Source: Trichopria drosophilae
Taxonomy: Eukaryota; Arthropoda; Insecta; Hymenoptera; Diapriidae
NCBI GenBank assembly: GCA_030407085.1
Contig: CM059584.1
Location: forward strand, 8,866,001-8,930,000
DNA length: 64,000 nt
Reading direction: 5' to 3'
Shown: piece by piece, positions 45,839 to 56,433 of the stretch
How the letters are laid out: each line of letters opens with the position of its first letter
Numbering within the stretch: position 1 is the first letter of the stretch
Translations under genes and position numbers: made by a program
The notes under the pieces: model-generated
Database searches by the model: none
The model's input: the letters and a program-made list of their open reading frames with translations, nothing else
Told to the model about the DNA's origin: nothing

Positions 45839-46768
45839 GTCTCATTAAAGATTACTTTAGAAGCTGTTTCTGTCTGTTATTTAAGATATCTTAAAGAAGT
45901 CTTTTGCTGCTGAGAAATGATCCTGGATAGTACTGACAAATTTTACGGCTGAATTACTCTCCGTAAAGATGACTTTAGGAGCTTTTGCAGAGCTCTGAAA
46001 GTGGATATTTACCTATTCTTCAAGATGGCTTTCGCAGCTCTTTCAGATCCTATCCAATATTAAAAACTAAATCTACGAACTTAAGGTTACTTAATCTTTT
46101 TTAATCTACGAACTTAATCATAATTTGATTCAATTATATAGTAAGAGTTAAAAGTCTTGAATAAAAGCAGAAGCAGAAGAAGCAGAAGAAGACTTAAAGA
46201 ACTCTTAAAATTTGGAGCTCTTTTTGATCAGTGTTTTAAACATCCTAAAACTGTTATGAACGCTTATAGAGCACTGAATGTTTTTTTCTATTTGGGAAAG
46301 ATCGCATCTACAGCCTAAAACTGAATCTTCGAAAATGCAGAGCTCTTTTGGAACTCTAAAAATGGATGCATGATTCTTCTTAAAGATTATTTTAGGAACT
46401 TTGTTTGTGAAATGCTTTAGATATCTTAAAATGTTCCAGACATTTCATAGAGCTCTAAAAAAAAGTTTTTTCTGTGCTGTAAATGGTTCTATTTATGAAT
46501 TGAATTAAATGTACAATATTTGAAAGCTCTTCTTGAACTCCTAAAATGCTGCATGACTCTTCTTAATTAAAACGCCATAAGTTCATTTTGAGAATATTTT
46601 CAATCAGCAATATTGGGGTAGATCTTAAAACGGTTAAGATAATAAAAGAACTCTTAAAGAAGTCTTTTTGATGCTTGGGATATAATTCTATCCCGCATTA
46701 AAAAATAAATCAAGGATACGTTTTCCGGATAACCATTGGAAGTAACTTTTGGAAGGCTCATACAAAAG

Positions 46769-46875
46769 CCCAAGTAGCATAAATCACCTCAAATAACTCC
46801 AAAAAAGATGTGATGACCAAAATACAGCTAATTTTTGCTACAACAGCGTCACCGCAGCTATCAGTGTTACTTGGG
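46769..46875. mobile_element. 107-bp miniature element with CCCAAGTAGCA termini
   Basis: Begins CCCAAGTAGCA and ends TGTTACTTGGG. The ends resemble those of the 1.9-kb element at 12212-14070 (CCCAAGCAGCAA). It has no ORF. It interrupts the GAGCTCTT array. The target duplication is uncertain. Confidence 0.5.
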
Positions 46876-47389
46876 AAGAGTTCTATTCCGGAACCTCATT
46901 TTTAAGCTCTTGTTGAGCTCTTAAAATGGAGGCATCAATTTTCTTGAAGATGACTTTAAGAATTCTTTCTGAGAAGTATTTTAGAAGTACCTTTAACTAT
47001 TTCAGACGTCTTATAGAGCTCTGAAAGAAGACTTTTTCTGTTCTGCAAATGGTCCTATTTAAAGATTGAAATTAAATCTACAATTTTTGAGAGCTCTTCT
47101 GGAACTCTTCAAATGCTGCATGACTCTTCTACATTGAGACTATAGAAGCGCTTTTTGAACGTGTTTTCAATCAGCAATATTTATCTTAATGTCTTAAAGA
47201 ACTCTTTTTGATGTTTGGTATACGATTATACCAAGTATTGAAAAATAAATCACCCATCTCACGCTTAGTGGTTAATCTGCCGAACTAACTATAAAAAACG
47301 CAATAAAACTCGACGTAAATTCCATTGGAATAAAATGAATATAAAAGAATTCCGTAATGGAGTTATCACGCCCTTAACACATTGTACTT

Positions 47390-48600
47390 CCGAGAGAGGG
47401 ATGCAAATCACGAGGTGAGGACGTAATTTCCAAACACATTTTGATAAGAACAATTATATACGTCTGCCTCTCCATTACTCTCCCTTGTTGTCCTTTCTTC
47501 CTTCCACTCGCTTCTATATCAGCATCCTTTCTTTCTCGAGCCATTCCCTCTCTCTCCCCCTCATTTGTCGACTGGTTCTGGCCGTTCATCCCTCCTCCCC
47601 CCGAGCTTGTCGCGTTTCACCTTCCCCTCCCGGTCTGATCCCATAATACACCACTTTTCGTCACCAATCAGTAGCTAAGAGGTCTGATGCGCGTGCGTGC
47701 GTCGTCTGTGAAATCGATGACTCGCCTGTAATAGCGACTGCCGCCAAAACGCTCTCGCCCTCTCAAGCGCAGTATTCCAGAACCCCAGTTAAGCGCGAGG
47801 GACGACACAGACGTTTATATCCTGCAGGGATAGGAGGCTCTTAGCCGCCTCGCTACTAACCGTGCACGGCACGAAGCCAGAGAAATAATCGTCGCCGGCT
47901 CCTCGGCCAGGTTTACCGGCCGAGTGGAGAAAGGGGTCGATTACCGGTTCCCAAGTTAAGGGGAGGTGTAGATGGAATGGGGAGCCGGGAAAGAAAGGGG
48001 TGCGGATGGGGAGAAATGAAATCTAGGCTCATCGAAAACGATTAAATTCCACGGGGAATTCTCGCGATACCGTCTCTTTCATTCTTCCATACTACCCACT
48101 CGGCTCCCCACTTATATCCCGTTATATACACCTTTTTTCGAACCTTTGTTTCCGAGCGGTCAATAAACACGTGCGTTATCTCATTTTACCTAATATCCAT
48201 TTGTCCCGGTAAGGTTTATTTCGGCGCTTTACGGCTACTGTATTTATCCACCACCTTACGCGCGCTTTCCCGCATGTTTCAAATGGAAATGCGCTCTTTA
48301 TCTCGCTATTTTCTTTGCCATTTTCACCAATGGCTTTCGGGTCTTTTGTAAAGTTGTTCGGGTCCAGGGTTCGTAATGGAATCGGCGTTTAAAGGGGGAA
48401 TCGATAAATAACTCACTCGTTGCGAGAGAATTGGTCATTCTTTTGGGAATACCGAAACCGATTGCGAGATTCCGAGTGGAGCGAATGATTTCTTTTGGTA
48501 CGAAGCACGTACTGGGTCGTTTAGGAACATGTGCGCTCGTTCGATGTTCAATGTTGCGATGGGTTATTAGCTTTCATTCGTAAATGGCCAAATTAGGTTC
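47390..48600. promoter_or_regulatory. GC-rich islet
   Basis: A CT-rich run (47460-47640) followed by a CpG-rich stretch (GCGCGTGCGTGCGTCG near 47690, TTACCGGCCGAG near 47915). The two opposed frames (47374-47589, 47441-47638) are low-complexity. Otherwise unassigned; a regulatory element or a non-coding exon is possible. Confidence 0.35.
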
Positions 48601-48670
48601 GTTTTATATAAATTTCCTTTTGAATGATCATTCCTTCAATGTAGCGAAACTTTACATAAAAATGTCTTAC

Positions 48671-49004
48671 TACCCTGGTAAAAAACTAGAAACGCCCCAC
48701 GCATGGGCCTTCCGTGGTAAACTCGCATGGGCCATACTCGAATTGTAACGTTTTGCCCGGCAGTGCCAGGTCTGTACATATTTGCGTGGCGCTTCCATGG
48801 CGCTTCCATGGCGCGTCCCATACAATAGTTTTGGAAAGAAATCCTAAATCATATCATAATTTCTGCTTTACCAACAGTGCAGAATGAGGTTATGTTCAAT
48901 CACTATCATGTGCCATGGCGCTGCCGTGCAAAACATTACAATTCTAGGGTGGCCCATGCGAGTTTTACAGTCGTGGCCCTCGTTAGGAAATATATACTAG
49001 GGTA
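48671..49004. mobile_element. TIR element with GC-rich GCATGGGCC arms
   Basis: The left arm (AAACTCGCATGGGCCATACT, CGAATTGTAACGTTTTGCC, CGGCAGTGCCA) is the complement of the right arm (TGGCGCTGCCGTGCAAAAC, ATTACAATTCTAGGGTGG, CCCATGCGAGTTTTACAG). TACCCTGGTA and TACTAGGGTA bound the ends. A tandem GGCGCTTCCAT repeat lies near 48787-48810. The frames at 48636-48821 and 48877-49065 arise from the arms. Confidence 0.68.
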
Positions 49005-50407
49005 TGTTCAGTATTTTTTCAAGATCTTCAGTGTTTTTTTAGATTTTATTTTGGTATCCCCTTAACTTCAGAATAGTAATTTTCAGAGAAAAACTATCAT
49101 GTAATGAATAATGTTTCGTACAGCATGGGTATTTCAACGACGTTAATACTATACGGCTGGTGTGAAGGTTTATCATATCGATTTTTACTTCATGAAAAAT
49201 TAATTAGATAACCATCTCTGCTGCATTCATCTGAAAGTCATCCAATTACGGATATATTTTCATATCAGATTCTATGATATTTGTAGCGATATATATTATA
49301 TATATATAGAAAACACAATGTGTGTACCAATTTCTACCGACACCGAAAAACCCATATTCTAACTTTTAAGTATACCCAACTCTATCTTAATAATTAAGTG
49401 TACAGTATTCTTAATGTAAGAAATCTTATAAACAATTCAAGAAGTTTTCTTAGAGTGAGAGTATTCTTACGAAAATATTTTTTTAAAATAAGAATACTCA
49501 TCAGAAAAACACTCTAATTTTAAGAATACGCTGGTACTCTGAAAATTTGAAAAGTGATTCGTGATCGAGAATCTGGAAAATCAGCTTTTATCAATTGGTA
49601 TTGAATGCATGTTCGTTTACAAAAGTGTTACAATTGAATAACAAAAAATTGGTTGAAAATGTCGCCATTTTGAAGCCGACAATTTAAATTATGGTATGCG
49701 CATTACACTACCTTGTAGTACAACCAATTACTCAACCAGATCCAAAAGTAGGAATCGATTGGACTACAGTTTCATATAAAAAATAGAATTTCAATTTAGG
49801 AAACTACTATGTTTTCGGGTCTTTTGCCATTCTGGGCGCCATATTGGAAAAACGACTAAAGATACTGGAAAATGGACTTCAGATTCAGAAAGAGCAGACT
49901 TGAAACCTATAAAATATGGACTTGTATAAAAATTCATTCCCCTTTCTATCAAAATTATTTATCTAAAAAACGGCGACAATTTATGCCATTTCAGGACGAA
50001 ACGGGTAAAATGCAGAATTCATAAAATTTGCGAGGAACATTTTTTTCGTATATGTACTTCTAAATTTTGATAGCTCTGGCACCATAATTATGCTGCCACA
50101 TGTCAATGTCACGCTGTGCAAGTTTTAGGTTATCAACAGAGCGTGTGAAGTCATCAGTGTCTCGCATATACAGTACACTATTATGATGAAATTCTTCTTT
50201 GTGTACTGTATGTAAATCCGATCTCATCTCAGTAGTTGCATATTTGTCACCGACAACAATTTAACATGGCGAATTTCACTCTCGTCAATATTATTTGTCA
50301 CGTCGTTATCGACGTTACCGACGGCAATATAGGATTCATTTCGACAATATCAGTTTTTCGGTGAATATATAATGAACATCACGCAGCAGACATGTATTAT
50401 TTGTGTA
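49005..50407. other. AT-rich stretch, nothing recognised
   Basis: No ORF of note. AATGTCGCCATTTTGAAGCC and GCGCCATATTGG words resemble pieces of the TTAA-type elements, so old repeats are likely. Confidence 0.4.
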
Positions 50408-50783
50408 AGGGCCATTCCACGCCAAAAGGGCCACTTTTTTAATTTTATTTGTATCATATGACTTTTAAAAACGGGAGATAAGGGTACAAATCTAGAAAAA
50501 TTCTAAACCATTCCAGAAGAACTGCGCAGCCGCTGAGGAAGAATTCTAGTTTATTTTGAAAACAAAAAAATAATAAATTCAAGAAAAAAAAGAAAAAAAC
50601 GATACTGTATTGAAGGAAGTCGACTACTCCCATTCGGCTATACCGACCGTGAGATAAGTGAAAAACATTCTTTAGTACTTTTTTATTGTCTTGTGTTCGT
50701 TGATAAGTCTAAACGCAATTCCACAACCAAGAACTAAAGTACGATTTGAAACAACTGACATAGTTGTTTTTATACAATTGCCC

Positions 50784-50870
50784 CTTAGCCGGTGCAACTA
50801 ATTGGTTTAGAGCACTTGATTTCAGCGCAGTGGTCCTTGATTCGATCCCATCAATGACAGAACTATTTTT
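50784..50870 (+). pseudogene. tRNA-like sequence with A and B boxes
   Basis: CAACTAATTGGTTTAGAGC resembles a D-arm and box A. TTGATTCGATCCCATCAA, about 30 bases downstream, contains a box B with a T-loop-like TTCGATC. The stems are incomplete, so it is a tRNA pseudogene or SINE head rather than an active gene. Confidence 0.5.
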
Positions 50871-51097
50871 ATTTTATTTCTGTGTATTTTTTATAATTTA
50901 AAACTAGATGCCTTCGACCCGGGTGCCTACAATTTTGGCTAAATTCGTATTGCAGTTCCCTGACGAAAGGCTGATGCTTCCGGGAATATTCCCATTTTAA
51001 CACTGCCAGGAAAGAAGGCGGCAGAGGGTAGTTCTAGCATCGTTAGGTTCGAGTAGTTTCTATACATATATTGTAACAATATCTTGTTCCTTAAATA

Positions 51098-51522
51098 GGG
51101 TGAATATGCTAATGAATGGACGGTTAAGCATTTTTCACACTTTGATCGATTGTAACTTTTGAATTCTTTTATGAAAATTTAATTATGATACCATCATTAG
51201 AATCGTTAGACTCTGCTCTTTATGACCGTGTAGTTCAACCTTTGATTTTATTTAATTATTAACCTCGTCTTCATACGTTTGTAAAAAAATCCGCTAAACC
51301 CCAATAAATAGACGGGTTAAATCAAATGGGACGTTTTCAGTACCAGTTTTGGATGGCTTTGATTTGACAAAATAATAAACACTGGAAGATCATTAGTACT
51401 GTAAATATTGTTTTGAATGTTAAAAGAACCTAAAAATATGTATTTTGTTGCATGTTGTGCATCATACATTCATAAGAAATAGAAATATGTAGAAAATCGT
51501 CCATTCATTGGCATATTCACCC
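51098..51522. mobile_element. TA-flanked MITE, GGGTGAATATGC family
   Basis: Starts GGGTGAATATGCTAATGAAT, and its right end is the same sequence inverted with one difference. Both repeats continue through GGACG. It is flanked by TA at 51096-51097 and 51523-51524, as in Tc1/mariner-type elements. It is 425 bp with no ORF, and is inserted just upstream of the coding relic at 51529. Confidence 0.82.
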
Positions 51523-51528
51523 TATATT

Positions 51529-51600
51529 AAAATTGAAAATGAGCAGTTTCAAAACTTCGACCCCGACCGCAGATCAGCCGAAGCACTGATAAATGAGCAC
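51529..51600 (+). pseudogene. Repeat-borne coding relic, copy 1
   Basis: Reads KIENEQFQNFDPDRRSAEAL, then INEH. The related copy at 55481-55552 reads KIENEHFENFDPDNRPAEVL, then MNKS: 16 of 24 residues identical, with several differences at silent third positions. Conservation in the same frame suggests the shared ancestor encoded protein. The frame runs to a stop at 51660 but has no start. The parent protein is not recognised; a transposon gene is most likely. Confidence 0.5.
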
Positions 51601-52094
51601 GTCTTGTTCACACTGATGCTTAAAAAAACAAAAATTAATCAAATTTTTATACTAAAATAAAATTTAATCAAATTTTTAAAGTTGGCCCCCCCCCCCTCCT
51701 GATACCCGCCTCACTCCCCTGCTTCCTCTGTGTCTCTGTTTTTCATGTAATGTATATAATATACATACATATGCATTGTATATGCGTATGTACAATTTAT
51801 GTTAATTTCATGTTAATGTGCTTTTTACGGCATTATCGTTGATTTTACGAAGAAATGAATCTAACCTTTTTTGTAGAGAATTCGATGTTCTATATTTTTG
51901 TTTGAAAAATTTTTTTGTACGATTTGTATTTTTTGTTAAAAAATGGAAAAACGTGTTTTTTGAGCGTTTTTTTGTTAAACCTCCCCATAATCTAGAATGC
52001 ATTGTCTCCAAAAACTAATCAGATCTAAGTTTGGCCAAGGGAAACTCAAATCCGTTTGTACTTTTTAAATTCGCCCTGCCAGTCGCGAGATATC

Positions 52095-52290
52095 GCGTAT
52101 ACAAAATTTTGCCCACGGACGGACGGACGTACAACCTAACGGACACCAATTTTTTTATTGTTGCTTGGGTTCCTTAGGGTCTGAAACGTCGACATTTGAT
52201 GAAAAACTATAGGGTAATTTTTTTGCCCGAAGTGACCAAATTCAATACTTCGTCCAGACTTAGTCTGGGTCGAAGTAATTAAATAAAATT
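52095..52290 (+). repeat. Dispersed repeat end with GACGGACG and TTGCTTGGG
   Basis: From TTGCTTGGGTTCCTTAGGGT through TTGATGAAAAACTA to TTTTTTTGC..GAAGTGACC and GGTCGAAGTAA, this matches the minus strand of 55105-55215 block by block. GGACGGACGGACGTAC lies just before it. It appears to be the tail of a transposon family also present in the element at 54421-56433. Confidence 0.6.
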
Positions 52291-52989
52291 CTTCTACAGC
52301 GATTACAGAATTCTTCTTAAGCGGATATAGATTTTTTCTGGAAAGTATCGGAATTCTTCCACATCAAAGTTATGCAATTTTAGGATGAACAAAACGTTTT
52401 CCATGACTACAATTTGTAACGGAGATATGAGAGGTTCAATAACATAAGAAATAGAAGGCCCCTGTTTTGTGTAGTTATGCATGATATCCAAAGGTCTTCT
52501 TCTATACCGGAATATTGAAGGCGTTAATTTTATAACGCAACAATTTTGTTCTTTTATTATCATTTGTAGATTTGTGTGCATATAAATTTAATCTTTTTAT
52601 GATGAATCTTGAAGGGTTGAAAATGCGAAATGAAACATTAGAACTGCAAATATAATTAAAAACGCATATTTTTTCAGGCATCGGAAAACTTCCACAAAAA
52701 ATATATATCCATTTTATTATTAATACATTTTGTTTTAAAATATATCAAATAACTCGCAGTTTTAAAATTAGTTAAATTCAAAATATGTAATACATTTTTA
52801 AACGGTCGATATTAAAATCACGTATATGGATAAAGAATGTATTATCTGTATATGCCCCAACGATGGTTACTTGGTCAAAATATAATTAAAAAAATTAAAA
52901 AAAATCGGCCCCTTTGGCGTTGAATGCTCTCATAAGTTTAAATCTAAGCTTTTAATAAACAAATCAGATGGGATTTAAGGATGATGGAA

Positions 52990-53075
52990 ACGATGCGCTA
53001 TAATCGTGAAAAGGATGCGCTTTACAGAATTTGATTGGTAATCGGAAGGTCCGGATTCTACCCCCCTCAATTGTT
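52990..53075 (+). pseudogene. Possible tRNA-like 3' half
   Basis: GGAAGGTCCGGATTCTACCC resembles a T-arm and box B. No convincing box A precedes it, although GATGCGCT occurs twice upstream. Weak. Confidence 0.25.
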
Positions 53076-53340
53076 TCGAAAATAAATAAATAATTTTAAA
53101 CAAATTTTGTTTTCCATTATTATGTTAGATTACTTTTCCAAAATCTTAACAATACTTATGAATTCATTTCAGGCGAGTTTCTGACTTCAGCAGAGGAACC
53201 GGTGGAAAATATAAATAAGAACAAAAACTTCATGTAATTTGTTCACTAAAAGTATATTAAATATCAATTTATATTTTTATACTACGGCATAAACATAAAA
53301 TTCCATTTATATTTTTTAGATCTAAAATGTATTTGTTCGA

Positions 53341-53355
53341 CCGCTAGGTGGCACT
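53341..53355 (+). promoter_or_regulatory. CTCF-like motif candidate
   Basis: CCGCTAGGTGGCACT contains the insect CTCF-like core AGGTGGC. It lies about 125 bp from an opposite-strand candidate at 53467. The surrounding DNA is otherwise AT-rich and unassigned. Confidence 0.35.
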
Positions 53356-53466
53356 CAAACCCTCAATCTATTGCAACGTTACGTGTAAGCATTTTAGATA
53401 ACAGTAAACCAAACTTATGTAGTCGTCAGTTGACCTAAATATTTCATGATTTCATATTTGACATTA

Positions 53467-53480
53467 GCGCCATCTAGTGT
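53467..53480 (-). promoter_or_regulatory. CTCF-like motif candidate, opposite orientation
   Basis: GCGCCATCTAGTGT is the reverse-strand form of ACACTAGATGGCGC. With the site at 53341 it forms a convergent or divergent pair of related cores in AT-rich DNA. Confidence 0.35.
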
Positions 53481-53911
53481 ATGTGTAAGCAAACACTTCA
53501 GCAAAATGTAAAATGTCGAATCTTCAGCCGTTTTTGGAGTCGCTAATTACCATTTCGCAAATTTAAAATGATCAAATAAGGTAGATGATATGTCATACTG
53601 AATCTCATATGTCCACTATGACATGACTCAAATATTATTGGCTAATTTCTTAGTATGAGTATACTCATACTAAGGAGGGGGGAATTAAACGAGGATGTAT
53701 TGTATTGTCCTGAATGATGTAATAAACTTTTAATTTAAATTTTATTCTTAATATTTAATTTATGATAGTTCTCAACATTTCTTAGCAAATTTTTGTTTTG
53801 ATTTTAGTTTTATAAATAGATTCCATACACTTCGGAATAACAAATTCCATGATAACCCGATGAGTGTAAAATTTGTCAATTGGACCCTCAATGTCGAAAT
53901 ATGACTTAATA

Positions 53912-54175
53912 CAGTAGAGTCCCGATATATTTACTCACTCGGTTCCTCGCCTTCTTCTAGCGTCTCGTTATATTTATTAAAGAAGAGGGGCGGCGCTTCT
54001 CCCACTCCCCTCACTCGCTTTATGTTCATGACGACACAGCAGGCCCTTCCTCAGGTCCCAGCCCTGCAAAGTGGGGGAAAAAGAGAGCGGCAACAGGTAA
54101 ATATAACGAGATGGTACCGGAAAAATATGCTGGGACGTAACTATAGCGAGACGTCATTATACCGGGACTATATTG
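53912..54175. mobile_element. pogo/Tigger-like MITE, copy 2
   Basis: The TA-flanked ends are CAGTAGAGTCCCGATATA and the inverted CAATATAGTCCCGGTATA. The interior matches 15692-15947 along its whole length. It is better preserved at the termini than copy 1. No transposase. The minus-strand frame at 54026-54208 is the equivalent of the artefact in copy 1. Confidence 0.82.
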
Positions 54176-54902
54176 TAGTTCGAACCTGTGGTTTAAATTA
54201 AATAACAAGCTTTACAATAATTCAATGATTTGTCTTTTGACCGATAATGTCTTTTGCCTCCAAAAACGGTTTCAAATTAACATTTTTTTTCTTATGGAAT
54301 AAACAACGATTTCTATTTTCTCCCGATAATTATTTAAAAAAAAATCCCACGCCAATTTGCGATCCTGATATCTATCCTTGAATGGTTTCTGAATGAAATA
54401 AATCTGATCTGATCAAAAAAGAAAACTGCCGTAACCTACTTAACATATCCACCTAACTAACCCATATTCCAAATAACATCGAACCCGCATTAAATTTTAT
54501 TATGATTAAAATCCTAAAATATGTCAATTAATTCACAATATCTCCTTTGGAATGAACTGACGAATTATTGATAGTTTTCCGATTAAAAAGACCACCCGTT
54601 GAGTTAAAAATGACTAGTTTTAGCGCAGTTAACGCATTTTGAATGAAAACATGTTTCTCAACTAAAATCAGGTATAGGAAAAAAAATTTGGATTATCCGC
54701 TTTAACTCGAAAGGAAAAATGCCACGATATTACAACAAAGACGGCCGTATTCATCACCTTTTTTCCTATGGAAAGGTATAAATATCGACCTAAAAAAAAA
54801 TGTCTGCCCCCCATGCAATCACTTAAATTTGATTAATTTTGTTAGGTATGAAATCTGCAAGATAATGAATATCTTTATTGTGAATTTTTAGGTCTGTAAT
54901 CT

Positions 54903-54986
54903 TGTACATCAACAAGGGAGAATAGGTATTTGTAGACTCGCTTCGCTCGGGCGTCAAACTCGCACTCGTCGGCAAACACCTATTTT
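54903..54986 (-). repeat. CpG-dense hairpin shared with 14633-14704
   Basis: GAATAGGTATTTGTAGACTC at the left pairs with AAACACCTATTTTGCTCCC at the right, around GCTTCGCTCGGGCGTCAAAC and TCGCACTCGTCGG. The minus strand reproduces the hairpin at 14633-14704 with very few changes. Here it lies in the centre of the 2-kb foldback element. Confidence 0.72.
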
Positions 54987-55480
54987 GCTCCCTTCTTGCA
55001 CAATCAATTATTAGCACGGTACAGATATAGTTATTATATAATAAAGATAAAGTATTCAATTTCAAAGTTTTTTGCATATGAAGGACTTCATATTCCAAAT
55101 AGCATGAAGTTAATTTAAGTTACTTCGACTCGACCGAAGGTCACTTTCTGCAAAAAAATGACCTCGTAGTTTTTCATCAAAATATTTCATGTGATAAAAC
55201 CCTAAAGATCCCAAATAGCAATCACAAAATTTGTGTCTTGTGATGTACGAGATCACAAACGAAAAAAAAAAACGAAAAAAAGTAGTGTTGGCGTGGTGCT
55301 TCGCCGCCGCTCAGAAACTTCGACCCAGTAGAGAGTCGGCTATTCCTTAATACTCGTTTGTTTACTAACAGCTTTCAATTATATTATAAAATTATATTGA
55401 TATTTGGGGGTCCAATCATATTTAGGACCAAGTGGCCTCGATAGATATGTTACAACAATATAGTGTTTTTTATATGTATA

Positions 55481-55552
55481 AAAATTGAAAATGAGCATTT
55501 TGAAAACTTCGATCCCGACAACAGGCCAGCCGAAGTATTAATGAATAAAAGT
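55481..55552 (+). pseudogene. Repeat-borne coding relic, copy 2
   Basis: KIENEHFENFDPDNRPAEVL followed by MNKS matches 51529-51600 in frame. The frame is open from 55463, where there is no ATG, to 55723. It continues with a Tyr/Ile-rich, non-conserved segment, so only the first 24 codons look ancestral. The protein family is unknown. Confidence 0.5.
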
Positions 55553-56433
55553 TGCAAAACACTTACTTCAAGCACTTGTATTGTAATAGACTATTCGATG
55601 CATATTACATGTTTACAGTGTTTTACTAATTACTATCTGTATCATTATGATCTTATATATATAATATTTTGTATCACTATTTATTTTCGTATCAAGGGCG
55701 TAAAAGAACTTATGAGCCCGTAGGTGATAAATATCCATCAGCTTCCAGATTCATACTTCCCGAAATAAGTAAAATTCAAGTGATTGCATGGCGGCCTGAC
55801 ATTTTTTTTCGGTCGATATTTATACCTTTCCATAGGAAAAAACGTGGTGAATATGGTCGTCTTTGTTGTAATATCGTGGCAGTTTTTCGTTTCGAGTTAA
55901 AGCGAATAATCCAAATTTTTATTTCCTATACCTGATTTTAGTTGAAAAACATGTTTTCATTCAAAATGCGTTAACTGCGCTAAAAATGCTCATTTTTAAC
56001 TCAACCGGTGGTCATTTTAATCGGAAAACTATCAGGAATTCGTCAGTTCCTCAAACCTAATTTTAGAAATCATTCCAAAGCATCACCTAAAATATATGTT
56101 AGTTATGTGTATGCAGAAATATCATCTACAGATTTAATAATGCAGAACTGTGGATATTCATATACAAACAGATGAAACAGTTAAATTTGCCAATAATTCT
56201 GTTGAATTAACCTCGGATTCTTTTGTTCGAATTACCTGCTATCGCTTTCCATTAAATCAACATCTTTTTGGGAGAATTTATAGATTATTTTGTCTGCGTG
56301 TGAGAGTGGTATGATTAGCTCGGAGTTTGTTAGTTCAACCACTGCATTTCTGGAATAAAGTTTCAAGCGGGTTCGACATTATTTGGAATATGGGTTAGTT
56401 AGGTAGATATGTTAAGTAGGTTAAGGCAATTTT

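Larger units (their letters stand above)
45180..47250. repeat. Diverged array rich in GAGCTCTT words
   Basis: AGAGCTCTT and close variants recur throughout. A long block (AGAGCTCTT..GGAACTC, TAAAATGGATGCATGATTCT, ATAGAGCTCTAAAA, TTTTTCTGTGCTGTAAATGG, AATGCTGCATGACTCTTCT) at about 46340-46570 returns in the same order at about 46905-47125, roughly 565 bp later. Degenerate units extend left to about 45180. No coding capacity. Confidence 0.65.
50408..52930. mobile_element. 2.5-kb element with GGGCCATTCCACGCC-type ends
   Basis: The left end AGGGCCATTCCACGCCAAAA, then GGGCCACTTTTTTAATTTTA, is mirrored at the right by TTAAAAAAAATCGGCCCCTT and TGGCGTTGAATGCTCT. The interior contains a tRNA-like segment (50784-50870), a TA-flanked MITE (51098-51522), a coding relic (51529-51600) and a GACGGACG-bearing repeat end (52095-52290). 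It is either a genuine long element or an old pair of termini that has collected other insertions. Confidence 0.5.
54421..56433. mobile_element. 2-kb foldback element with long inverted arms
   Basis: The left arm starts AAAACTGCCGTAACCTACTT, followed by AACATATCCACCTAACTAAC. The right arm ends with the complement. Further pairs: TGAATGAAAACATGTTTCTC with its complement near 55950, ATAGGAAAAAAAATTTGGAT near 55915, and GCCACGATATTACAACAAAG near 55870. The arms cover roughly 54421-54840 and 55780-56433, with an unmatched stretch (about 56090-56340) in the right arm. The centre holds the CpG hairpin, a tail shared with 52095-52290 and the coding relic at 55481. No intact transposase. Confidence 0.75.
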
